A DNA stretch of 7,383 bases from an uncultured Lachnoclostridium sp. (GTDB taxonomy: Bacteria; Bacillota; Clostridia; Lachnospirales; Lachnospiraceae). The notes under the pieces were generated by a model. That model saw only the letters and a program-made list of their open reading frames with translations. It had not been told where the DNA came from and ran no database searches. The stretch covers positions 1 to 7,383 of the forward strand of contig CABQJX010000130.1 in NCBI GenBank assembly GCA_902464595.1. The letters run 5' to 3'. Below are positions 1 through 5,842 of this stretch, piece by piece. The position numbers and the translations under genes are program-made. Position 1 is the first letter of the stretch; every line of letters starts with the position of its first letter.

Positions 1-147
1 GAAGGTATTTCGTTTCTTATGGGGTGTAGCAAAAACTATATAATGTATTGGGGGGTTACGTCCATTATAGTAGCATAGCCTTTCACAAAAGTGTGCACAA
101 ACTTTTATAAATTGCAGTCACGGTTTTGTATATTTTTAAATCTTTCG

Positions 148-176
148 TTGAAGAACTAGTAAAAATGCAGTAAAAT
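148..176 (+). promoter_or_regulatory. Candidate sigma-A promoter for the small PII-like gene
   Basis: A -35-like TTGAAG (148-153, 4 of 6 matches to TTGACA) and a -10-like TAAAAT (171-176, 5 of 6 matches to TATAAT) are separated by exactly 17 nt. The start codon follows about 50 nt downstream of the -10. The flanking 1-226 stretch is AT-rich, and I find no convincing gene in it. This is pattern matching only; AT-rich DNA gives such matches by chance. Confidence 0.45.
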
Positions 177-226
177 GAAAGTATATTCAACTCTATCTGT
201 GCAAAAAATGAAAGGAGAGCGCTGAA

Positions 227-562
227 ATGAAATCTTTATCCTGCTGTAAATTAGAAATTTTCATACCAAAAAGCCATTTGGAGCCCTTGCGCCAGGCACT
301 GCAGTCTGTTGATGCAGGGCATATAGGAAACTATGACAGCGTCCTGTCCTACAGCCCCGTTACCAGCTTCTGGCGTCCTTTAGAGGGAACCTCCCCTTAC
401 ATAGGAACTCAGGGCCAGGTCAGCTGCGAACCGGAGATCAAGGCAGAAACGGTGTGCCTTGCAGAAAATCTGGAAGAAACCATACGTGCCATACGAAAGG
501 TACACCCTTATGAGGAGCCGGTGATCAACGTCATAATGCTGCATCAAACAGGCATCTCATAA
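227..562 (+). CDS. Small stand-alone NIF3/YqfO insert-domain protein (PII/CutA-like fold), function unknown
   Basis: This 111-residue protein resembles the PII-like domain found inserted in the NIF3 (YqfO/DUF34) family, here as a free-standing protein. Visible signatures are GHIGNYDSV (residues 31-39), the SFWRPLEG...PYIG block (47-60) and HPYEEP (93-98), in the order expected for that domain. An N-terminal strand (KLEIFIP, 8-14) and an acidic helix (78-91) fit the ferredoxin-like fold of PII and CutA proteins. There is no signal peptide or membrane segment, so it is probably cytosolic. The start is supported by AAAGGAG (211-217) 9 nt upstream. It appears monocistronic: it has its own promoter candidate and converges on argD with only 15 nt between stop codons. 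The biochemical role of this family is not settled; metal or ligand binding is plausible, and no partner can be named from sequence. The NIF3 metal-binding domains themselves are absent. Confidence 0.85.
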   Translation: MKSLSCCKLEIFIPKSHLEPLRQALQSVDAGHIGNYDSVLSYSPVTSFWRPLEGTSPYIGTQGQVSCEPEIKAETVCLAENLEETIRAIRKVHPYEEPVINVIMLHQTGIS

Positions 563-598
563 AAAGCCTGAGGTTCCTTATCCCTCCAGAGCTTTTTT
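561..598. terminator. Bulged hairpin, probable bidirectional terminator between the small gene and argD
   Basis: AAAAAGC (561-567) pairs with GCTTTTT (591-597). CTG (568-570) pairs with CAG (587-589) and AGG (571-573) with CCT (583-585), leaving single-base bulges at 590 and 586 and a 9-nt loop. The A tract on one side and T tract on the other give a uridine run in either direction. The hairpin overlaps the stop codon of the small gene and the last codons of argD, a compact arrangement for convergent genes. The stem is imperfect, so efficiency is uncertain. Confidence 0.6.
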
Positions 599-1813
599 AA
601 GCCTCCGGATCATCTCGTCCACATCCTCCTTTTCGATCACAAGGGGAGGAACGAACCGGATCACATTGGCTCCGGCACTGATAAGCACCAATTTCTCCTC
701 CGTCAATGCCCTGCTTACCACCGGACCGGCAGGAACGGTCAGCTCCAGGCCTTGGATCAGCCCTCTGCCGCGATGCTCCTTCACCAGCCCGCAGGAGCCT
801 GACAGTTCTTCCAGCTTTTCATAGAGATAGGAGCCTACCTCTCTCACATGAGCGGTGATATTCCTTTTTTCAAAAATATCCAGAACAGCCCTGGCCCCGG
901 CGCAAACCAGCGGATTTCCCCCATAAGTAGAACCATGGTCTCCCGGAACCATAGCGGACGCCGCTTTGCCACAGGCCAGGAAGGCTCCCACCGGAAGACC
1001 ATTTCCCAGGGCTTTTGCCACGGTCATCACATCCGGCTTTACCCCGTAATGCTGCCAGGCAAACATATCCCCGGATCGTCCCATCCCGCACTGGATCTCA
1101 TCTAAGATCAGCAAAAGATCATGCTGGTCACAGAGGGCGCGAACCCCTTTTAAGAATTCCTCTGAAGCCGGATAGATCCCGCCCTCACCCTGGATGGTTT
1201 CCATAATAATTGCACAGGTGTTGGGCGTGATCTGTGCCTTTACGCTGTCCAGATCATTAAAATCAGCAAAACGGATCCCCGGGATCAGAGGCTTAAAGGG
1301 CTCCTGATAATGGGCATTTCCTGTGACAGCCAATGCTCCCAGGCTTCTCCCGTGGAAAGAGTGGTTCATGGCAATGATCTCCCCTATGCTCTCCTTTTCC
1401 CCTTCCTCACAGCCGTCCCATCCGTCCCCCATGGTCTCATGAAGCTTATTATAATGATAACGTCTTGCAATCTTCAAAGCTCCTTCAATGGCTTCTGTCC
1501 CGCTGTTGGTGAAAAACACCTTATCCATCTGAGAAGCAGCCAGAAGCTTCTCCCCGGCCTCAATAGACGGCTGATTGTAAAACAGATTAGAAATATGGGT
1601 CAGCTTATGAAGCTGCTCCTCCACAGCCTTTGTGTACTCCAAATCCTCATAACCCAGGGACATAACTGCGATCCCGGCTCCAAAATCCAGATATTCCTCT
1701 CCCTCTGTGTCATAAAGCTTCACCCCTTTTCCATGGTCAAATGCCACCGGAAAACGGTTGTACACCTTGTAAAGGACTTGGTCTCCCCGGTTCATCAGCG
1801 TTTTATCACTCAT
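578..1813 (-). CDS. argD: Acetylornithine aminotransferase ArgD (PLP-dependent)
   Basis: ArgD transfers an amino group from glutamate to N-acetylglutamate semialdehyde, making N-acetylornithine, in the cytosol. The 411-residue product is a class-III, fold-type I aminotransferase. It shows FFTNSGTEA (100-108, phosphate binding), HSFHGR (151-156, ring stacking), ILDEIQCGMGR (236-246, with Asp238 for the pyridine nitrogen), the cofactor lysine Lys267 in TVAKALGNGLP, and GSTYGGNP (294-301). The start at 1813 is chosen because AAGGGAG (1822-1828) lies 8 nt upstream and MSDKTLMNRG fits family N-termini. An in-frame ATG at 1906 would add 31 residues that overlap argB and look non-native. The start overlaps the end of argB by 8 nt, suggesting translational coupling; argD is the last gene of the operon. 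Oddity: residues 120-144 are about 15 longer than the matching segment of E. coli ArgD and are acidic. An ornithine or succinylornithine aminotransferase is a less likely alternative given the argCJB context. Confidence 0.96.
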   Translation of the reverse strand: MSDKTLMNRGDQVLYKVYNRFPVAFDHGKGVKLYDTEGEEYLDFGAGIAVMSLGYEDLEYTKAVEEQLHKLTHISNLFYNQPSIEAGEKLLAASQMDKVFFTNSGTEAIEGALKIARRYHYNKLHETMGDGWDGCEEGEKESIGEIIAMNHSFHGRSLGALAVTGNAHYQEPFKPLIPGIRFADFNDLDSVKAQITPNTCAIIMETIQGEGGIYPASEEFLKGVRALCDQHDLLLILDEIQCGMGRSGDMFAWQHYGVKPDVMTVAKALGNGLPVGAFLACGKAASAMVPGDHGSTYGGNPLVCAGARAVLDIFEKRNITAHVREVGSYLYEKLEELSGSCGLVKEHRGRGLIQGLELTVPAGPVVSRALTEEKLVLISAGANVIRFVPPLVIEKEDVDEMIRRLKKALEG

Positions 1814-2693
1814 TTTTCTGGCTCCCTTCCTCTTTTTTCGATATAGCAGTTCCAATTCCACGATCCGTAAATATCTCGAGCAGCAGGCAGTGGGGGATCC
1901 GTCCATCTAAAATGTGGACTCTGGACACACCGCCCGTCATAGCATCAATACAATTTTGCAGCTTGGGAAGCATACCGCCCCCTAACATTCCGCTGTCCAC
2001 AAACTCCTGGGCCTCATCTACCGTCATTTCTGAGATCAGAGAGGATTTGTCCTCATAATCCCTGTATACTCCCTCCACATCAGTAAGGAAAGCCAGTTTC
2101 TCCGCTTTCACCGCCGTTGCAATGGCACAGGCCGCGTCATCTGCATTGACATTGTAGCTCATATAATCTTTATCAAATCCAATAGGGCAAATGATGGGAA
2201 GAAAATCCTTTTCCAGAAGATCGTAGATGATCTCTGGCTCTACCTTTTCTACCTCGCCCACAAAACCAATATCCTCACCGCCGGAATACTTTTTGCGGCA
2301 GGTAAGCATCATGCCGTCCTTACCGCTGATCCCCACAGCCTTCACTCCCAGTTCATTGACCATCTGTACCAGGCTCTTGTTGACCTTGTTGAGAACCATC
2401 TCCGCGATCTCCATGGTGGCTTCGTCTGTAACTCTAAGTCCATTCTTAAATTCCGGAGTATATCCCGCCTTTTTTACCCAGCGGCTGATTTCCTTTCCGC
2501 CTCCATGTACAATAATAGGCTTAAATCCTACCAGCTTTAACAGCACAACGTCCTGGATCACTTTTTTCTTTAATTCTTCGTCTGCCATAACGCTTCCGCC
2601 GTATTTGATCACTACAATTTTTCTGTTAAAACGCTGGATATAGGGAAGGGCCTCAATGAGCACTGCGGCCTTCTGCATTGGCTCCATATTCAT
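1806..2693 (-). CDS. argB: Acetylglutamate kinase ArgB
   Basis: ArgB phosphorylates N-acetylglutamate with ATP, the second step of ornithine synthesis. The 295-residue protein is a complete amino-acid-kinase-fold enzyme. It shows KYGGSVM (30-36, Lys30), HGGGKEIS (63-70), NGLRVT (84-89), GISGKDG (121-127), YNVNADDAA (180-188), LTDVEGV (203-209) and GGGMLPK (238-244). The N-terminal segment EPMQKAAVLIEALPYIQRF (4-22) resembles the extra helix of arginine-inhibited hexameric acetylglutamate kinases. Feedback inhibition by arginine is therefore likely, though inferred. Such control is expected where ArgJ recycles the acetyl group and step two is committed. The start at 2693 has a perfect AGGAGG (2704-2709) 10 nt upstream. 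An in-frame ATG at 2744 would add 17 charged residues with only a weak GGAAAG upstream, so it is not preferred. argJ ends 84 nt upstream and argD overlaps its stop. Confidence 0.97.
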   Translation of the reverse strand: MNMEPMQKAAVLIEALPYIQRFNRKIVVIKYGGSVMADEELKKKVIQDVVLLKLVGFKPIIVHGGGKEISRWVKKAGYTPEFKNGLRVTDEATMEIAEMVLNKVNKSLVQMVNELGVKAVGISGKDGMMLTCRKKYSGGEDIGFVGEVEKVEPEIIYDLLEKDFLPIICPIGFDKDYMSYNVNADDAACAIATAVKAEKLAFLTDVEGVYRDYEDKSSLISEMTVDEAQEFVDSGMLGGGMLPKLQNCIDAMTGGVSRVHILDGRIPHCLLLEIFTDRGIGTAISKKEEGSQKNE

Positions 2694-2777
2694 TTTCCTG
2701 ATTCCTCCTGATCTCTTGTCTCCTATGTCTTTCTCTGTTTCCATTTCTTTCCAGGGCTTCTTGTCCCTTTCAGCCAG

Positions 2778-4037
2778 TTAGGAGCGGTAATCTGCATTGA
2801 TCTTCACATAGTCAAAGGTGAGATCGCATCCCCATGCGCAGGCTGTCTCCGTTCCCTCCTTGATGTCAGCCACCGCCGTCACCTCTGGCTGGGACAGAAT
2901 ACGGCTGGCCTCCTCCTCGCTGTAATCCAGGGCAACTCCATTCTTTATGATCTGCATAGAACCAGTTGCACTTTCAAAGTACAGATCTACCTTATCAGGG
3001 TCAAACTGAGCCCCGGAGTACCCCATAGCGCAAAGGATCCTTCCCCAATTGGCGTCATGGCCGAAAATGGCCGCCTTGGTCAGGCTGGAGCAGATCACAG
3101 ACTTCGCCAATACCTTTGCCTGCTCCTTCGTTTTCGCACCCACTACCTTTGCCTCAAAAAGAGCGGTACACCCTTCCCCGTCCCCGGCGATCTTCTTTGA
3201 GAGGGCCTCATTGACCATATGAAGGGCCTTGCAGAAGGTGTCATAATCCTCATTCTTCTCTGTAATCTTCCTGTTCCCCGCCATACCGTTGGCTAAGAGG
3301 AGCACGGTATCGTTGGTGGAGGTGTCCCCATCTACAGAAATCATGTTGTAGGTGTCCTTCACATCCTCCCTCAAGGCTTCCTGCAAGAGCTCCTTGCTGA
3401 TGGAAAGATCTGTGGCAATAAATCCCAGCATGGTGCACATATTGGGATGGATCATGCCGGAACCCTTGCACATGCCTCCCATGGTAACTGTAACTCCTCC
3501 GATCTGGAACTGAACCGCGATCTCCTTATTTTTTGTATCCGTCGTCATAATGGCCTTTGAGGCATCCGTTCCTGCCTCCAGGCTGTCCCCCAGCATAGGG
3601 GCCATGGCTCTGATCCCTGCCTCCAGACGCTCCATGGGAAGCTGCATACCGATAACGCCGGTGGAGGCTACCAACACACTTTCCTCGGGTATCTGCAGGG
3701 CCCCGGCGGCAGCTTTGGCTGTCTGGCTGCAATAGCCCATTCCTTCTTCTCCGGTGCAGGCATTGGCAATTCCCGCATTGATGATCACTGCATGAGCCGG
3801 GAAGTCCCCCTCCACCTGTGCCTGATCCCATTTAACCGGAGCCGCCTTCACCAGATTGGTGGTAAATACGCCGGCCTGATGACAGGGAGCCTGGCTGAAG
3901 ATCATTGCCATATCCTTTCTCCCCTGATACTTAATACCAGCCGCTGTACAGGAGGCTTTAAACCCTTTAGCTGCTGTAACGCCTCCCTTTATTTCTTTTA
4001 TTTCCTTTCTTTCTTTTATCTCCTTCATCTCTCCCAT
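2778..4037 (-). CDS. argJ: Glutamate N-acetyltransferase / ornithine acetyltransferase ArgJ
   Basis: ArgJ moves the acetyl group from N-acetylornithine to glutamate, releasing ornithine and regenerating N-acetylglutamate. Bifunctional forms can also use acetyl-CoA, but sequence alone does not settle that here. The 419-residue precursor is of the self-cleaving type. It shows STGVIG (125-130, with the Thr-Gly oxyanion pair 126-127), KGSGMIHPNM (191-200), then Cys201-Thr202-Met-Leu. Thr202 is the expected new N-terminal nucleophile of the beta chain. HDANWGRILCAMGYSGA (327-343) and a full-length C-terminus WGCDLTFDYVKINADYRS follow. The start at 4037 has GGAGG (4046-4050) 8 nt upstream. Two oddities: the residue before the cleavage point is Cys rather than the Ala described for characterised ArgJ proteins, and residues 5-17 (KEIKERKEIKEIK) are a lysine/glutamate-rich repeat ahead of the usual start KGGVTAAKGF. 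It is the third gene of the operon, 41 nt after the GNAT gene. Confidence 0.97.
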   Translation of the reverse strand: MGEMKEIKERKEIKEIKGGVTAAKGFKASCTAAGIKYQGRKDMAMIFSQAPCHQAGVFTTNLVKAAPVKWDQAQVEGDFPAHAVIINAGIANACTGEEGMGYCSQTAKAAAGALQIPEESVLVASTGVIGMQLPMERLEAGIRAMAPMLGDSLEAGTDASKAIMTTDTKNKEIAVQFQIGGVTVTMGGMCKGSGMIHPNMCTMLGFIATDLSISKELLQEALREDVKDTYNMISVDGDTSTNDTVLLLANGMAGNRKITEKNEDYDTFCKALHMVNEALSKKIAGDGEGCTALFEAKVVGAKTKEQAKVLAKSVICSSLTKAAIFGHDANWGRILCAMGYSGAQFDPDKVDLYFESATGSMQIIKNGVALDYSEEEASRILSQPEVTAVADIKEGTETACAWGCDLTFDYVKINADYRS

Positions 4038-4078
4038 TTTCCATTCCTCCAGATCCCATTTTATGTAGCATGCTGTTC

Positions 4079-4531
4079 TTACTTTACAAAGCGTGTAATA
4101 TTCTCCTCGTTGAGGATAAATTCATAGGTGTTCACATCCTGCCTCTCATTCCAGCCTATGCCCTGCCAGAAGGCGTTGCCCTCCTGATTTTCCTTAAAAG
4201 CAATGAGGCTGATCTTACTGACCCCTTCCTTTTGGAGGGCTTTCATGGCTGCCTGTACCATACGGTATCCAACGCCGTGCTTGCGGTATCCCTTCTCCAC
4301 GCACACGTGGTAAAGACAGCCGGTCCTCCCGTCATGGCCGCAAAGGATATTTCCTATAATGTGTCCATTCTGGACTGCCACCACGCTGGTAGATGGATTC
4401 CGTCTCAAAAAACGCTCCACTCCTTCTCTGGAATCATCGATGCTGCGGATCCCAAAGCCCTTAATGTCCGTCCAAAGGTCATAGACCTGATCGTAGTCCT
4501 CCATGGTCATCTCCCGAATCAAAATATCCAT
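4079..4531 (-). CDS. GNAT-family N-acetyltransferase embedded in the arg operon, substrate unknown
   Basis: This is a short, single-domain GNAT acyltransferase (150 residues from this start). It has an N-terminal strand and helix (IREMTMEDYDQVYDLW, 5-20) and a central strand pair (VVAVQNGHIIGNILCG, 50-65). The acetyl-CoA pyrophosphate loop is RKHGVG (83-88, the RxxGxG pattern). Motif B follows as NAFWQGIGW (119-127). It has no amino-acid-kinase domain, so it is not a classical full-length ArgA. It sits between argC and argJ with short gaps and is surely co-transcribed. Its substrate could be glutamate, as in short stand-alone N-acetylglutamate synthases, another small amine, or a protein N-terminus as in RimI-like enzymes; sequence does not decide. 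The start is uncertain. ATG 4552 has AAAGGG touching the codon (too close). ATG 4543 has that AAAGGG 9 nt upstream. ATG 4531, chosen here, begins MDILIREM like typical family N-termini but has only a close AGGG. Confidence 0.85.
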   Translation of the reverse strand: MDILIREMTMEDYDQVYDLWTDIKGFGIRSIDDSREGVERFLRRNPSTSVVAVQNGHIIGNILCGHDGRTGCLYHVCVEKGYRKHGVGYRMVQAAMKALQKEGVSKISLIAFKENQEGNAFWQGIGWNERQDVNTYEFILNEENITRFVK

Positions 4532-4588
4532 TGTCCCTGCCATGTCCTGCATCCCTTTCTTGTCTTTGCCTAAATCATTTCCATGTAT

Positions 4589-5629
4589 CTATGGAAATAA
4601 TGGAACCAGCTTTAATCCCGTGTTCTCGGGAAGGCCAAACATAAGATTCATGTTCTGAACCGCCTGCCCGGCAGCTCCCTTTACCATGTTGTCAATGGCT
4701 CCCATCATCACAATGCGGCCTGTCCGGCTGTCGATCTTAAAATTCACATCCACAAAATTGCTCCCCTTGACCCAGCGCGTCTGGGGCGTCACATCTTTTT
4801 CCAGCACCCTGACGAAATATTCCCCGCTGTAATACTGATCGTAAACCGCCTTTATTTCCTCATAGGAAACGGAATGAGTAAGAGAGGCGTAGGCAGTTAC
4901 CAGGATCCCGCGGTTCATGGGAACCAGATGTGGGGTAAAGCTTACGGTGACCGGAACCCCCGCTGCATAAGACAGCTGTTCCTCAATTTCCGGCGTATGC
5001 CTGTGGGAGGCTACTCCATAAGCCTTGATGCTCTCATTGACTTCGCAGTAGAGATTATCCGTCTTAGCCCCTCTGCCTGCCCCGGATGTCCCTGACTTCG
5101 CATCAATGATCAGGGTATTGGGATCGATGAGCCCCTCTTTTACAAGGGGATAGACGGTCAGGAAGGAACAGGTCGGAAAGCATCCCGGATTTGCAATAAG
5201 CCGCCCTTGTTTCACCTTCTCCCGGTTTACCTCGGGAAGTCCGTAAACCGCTTCCTTTATATAGGAAGGACATGGGTGATGGAGCTTGTACCAGGTTTCA
5301 TACACGGCCACATCCTTGATCCGAAAATCAGCGCTGAGATCGATCACCTTTGTCTTTGATAGGATGCTCTCATCAATCAGTGAGGAGCAAAGCCCCTGGG
5401 GAGTGGCTGTAAAGATCACATCTGCCTTCTCAGCCAGCTCCTTCATATTGTCATCCATACAGCTGTCTTCCACGATCTGGAACATATTGGGATAAACCGA
5501 TGCATATTTCTCATCAATATAACTTTTAGAACCATACCATATAATCTCCACATCATCTCTCTGGAGCAGAAGCCTGGCTAACTCCCCTCCTGCATATCCT
5601 GTTGAACCAATGATCCCTGCCTTGATCAT
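4589..5629 (-). CDS. argC: N-acetyl-gamma-glutamyl-phosphate reductase ArgC
   Basis: ArgC reduces N-acetylglutamyl phosphate to the semialdehyde with NADPH, the third step of ornithine synthesis. The 346-residue protein is full length for the shorter (type 1) family. The Rossmann dinucleotide loop GSTGYAGGEL is at residues 8-17. ATPQG (75-79) and DLSADFR (97-103) follow. The catalytic Cys150 is in NPGCFPT, with SGTSGAGRG (179-187) and a conserved histidine in HRHTPEI (209-215). The C-terminal block shows KGAAGQAVQNMN (317-328). The start at 5629 is firm: AGGAGG (5637-5642) lies 7 nt upstream and MIKAGIIGSTGYAG is the canonical beginning. It is the first gene of the minus-strand operon and diverges from argG, with which it shares a 213-nt control region. 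The GNAT gene starts roughly 40-60 nt after its stop. Confidence 0.97.
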   Translation of the reverse strand: MIKAGIIGSTGYAGGELARLLLQRDDVEIIWYGSKSYIDEKYASVYPNMFQIVEDSCMDDNMKELAEKADVIFTATPQGLCSSLIDESILSKTKVIDLSADFRIKDVAVYETWYKLHHPCPSYIKEAVYGLPEVNREKVKQGRLIANPGCFPTCSFLTVYPLVKEGLIDPNTLIIDAKSGTSGAGRGAKTDNLYCEVNESIKAYGVASHRHTPEIEEQLSYAAGVPVTVSFTPHLVPMNRGILVTAYASLTHSVSYEEIKAVYDQYYSGEYFVRVLEKDVTPQTRWVKGSNFVDVNFKIDSRTGRIVMMGAIDNMVKGAAGQAVQNMNLMFGLPENTGLKLVPLFP

Positions 5630-5656
5630 ACTCTTTCCTCCTCATTTATCCATCAC

Positions 5657-5671
5657 CGGAACTGGGTTCCG
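5657..5671 (-). promoter_or_regulatory. Small hairpin in the predicted argC 5' untranslated region
   Basis: CGGAAC (5657-5662) and GTTCCG (5666-5671) form a perfect 6-bp GC-containing stem with a 3-nt loop, ending about 14 nt upstream of the argC AGGAGG. On the argC transcript it lies in a leader of roughly 60 nt. It could stabilise the mRNA 5' end or be coincidental; there is no T tract, so it is not a terminator. Confidence 0.35.
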
Positions 5672-5692
5672 TGTGCAAGTTCTTGATTTGAT

Positions 5693-5706
5693 TTCATAAT
5701 TATACA
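5693..5706 (-). promoter_or_regulatory. ARG-box-like operator candidate 1
   Basis: Read on the minus strand this is TGTATAATTATGAA. It matches the ArgR half-site layout TGAAT-WWWW-ATTCA at 11 of 14 positions by eye when read on the plus strand. It covers the argC -10 and the argG P1 -35, so a bound ArgR/AhrC-type repressor would block both. AT-rich background makes chance matches easy; support comes from the repeated motif at 5775-5788 and the spacing to candidate 2. Confidence 0.4.
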
Positions 5707-5721
5707 TTGTTATTGTATAAT
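5693..5721 (+). promoter_or_regulatory. Candidate argG promoter P1
   Basis: TTCATA (5693-5698, 4 of 6 to the -35 consensus) and a perfect TATAAT (5716-5721) are separated by 17 nt. A start near 5728 would give an argG leader of about 115 nt. The element interlocks with the oppositely oriented argC promoter, sharing the same spacer. Experimental support is lacking. Confidence 0.5.
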
Positions 5722-5727
5722 ATGCAA
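5699..5727 (-). promoter_or_regulatory. Candidate argC operon promoter
   Basis: On the minus strand, TTGCAT (5727-5722, with TTG conserved) and a perfect TATAAT (5704-5699) are 17 nt apart. Transcription would begin near 5692, giving argC a leader of about 60 nt. It is the only well-formed promoter I see upstream of argC, and it faces the argG P1 promoter across an inverted repeat. Confidence 0.55.
5714..5726 (+). promoter_or_regulatory. ARG-box-like operator candidate 2 (one base short)
   Basis: TGTAT-AAT-ATGCA has both ARG half-sites but a 3-nt rather than 4-nt centre. Its centre lies about 20.5 bp from candidate 1, close to the roughly 21 bp centre spacing of paired ARG boxes bound by one ArgR hexamer. 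It overlaps the argG P1 -10 and the argC -35. Confidence 0.33.
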
Positions 5728-5753
5728 CATTTTTTTTAATTTATTTTTTTCGC

Positions 5754-5782
5754 TTGCATTTTCCTCCATTTTGGTGTATATT
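5754..5782 (+). promoter_or_regulatory. Candidate argG promoter P2
   Basis: TTGCAT (5754-5759) and TATATT (5777-5782) have a 17-nt spacer and follow a T-rich tract (5730-5750). A start near 5789 would give a leader of about 54 nt. This is an alternative to P1 or an addition to it. The sequence cannot say which is used. Confidence 0.4.
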
Positions 5783-5788
5783 TATGAA
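5775..5788 (+). promoter_or_regulatory. ARG-box-like operator candidate 3
   Basis: TGTATATTTATGAA is identical to candidate 1 (read on the minus strand) at 13 of 14 positions, and the following A is also shared. It overlaps the -10 of argG P2 and would place a repressor there. Repetition of the motif in one short control region is the main argument that it is functional. Confidence 0.38.
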
Positions 5789-5842
5789 AGTTTGATCGAT
5801 ACAGAAAATATCATGAACATTACATGCGAGGAGGATTTCAAT

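Noticed and set aside
1..78. Short open frame entering from the left edge and ending at TAG 76-78
   Set aside because: Only 25 residues with no recognisable character in an AT-rich region; cannot be told from chance.
87..106. AAAAGT...ACTTTT inverted repeat with an inner TGTGCACA palindrome upstream of the small gene
   Set aside because: Only a 6-bp stem of mostly A-T pairs with no clear T run or known operator pattern; kept as a note only.
1310..1846. 178-codon open frame on the plus strand opposite argD
   Set aside because: It is antisense to a clearly conserved enzyme, its product lacks any recognisable motif and it has no good ribosome binding site; it is a by-product of argD codon use.
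1814..1906. N-terminal extension of ArgD from the in-frame ATG at 1906
   Set aside because: It lies wholly inside the argB coding sequence, reads unlike ArgD N-termini, and the start at 1813 has a good ribosome binding site.
2227..2643. 138-codon plus-strand frame opposite argB
   Set aside because: Serine/threonine/proline-rich product typical of the reverse complement of a real gene; argB motifs are intact on the other strand.
4070..4573. 167-codon plus-strand frame covering the GNAT gene
   Set aside because: The minus strand encodes a coherent GNAT domain with motifs in order; the plus-strand product has none and would interrupt the operon.
5729..5760. T-rich tract upstream of argG as a terminator or attenuator
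   Set aside because: No stable GC-rich hairpin precedes the T runs, and no leader peptide with arginine codons was found; more likely AT-rich promoter DNA.
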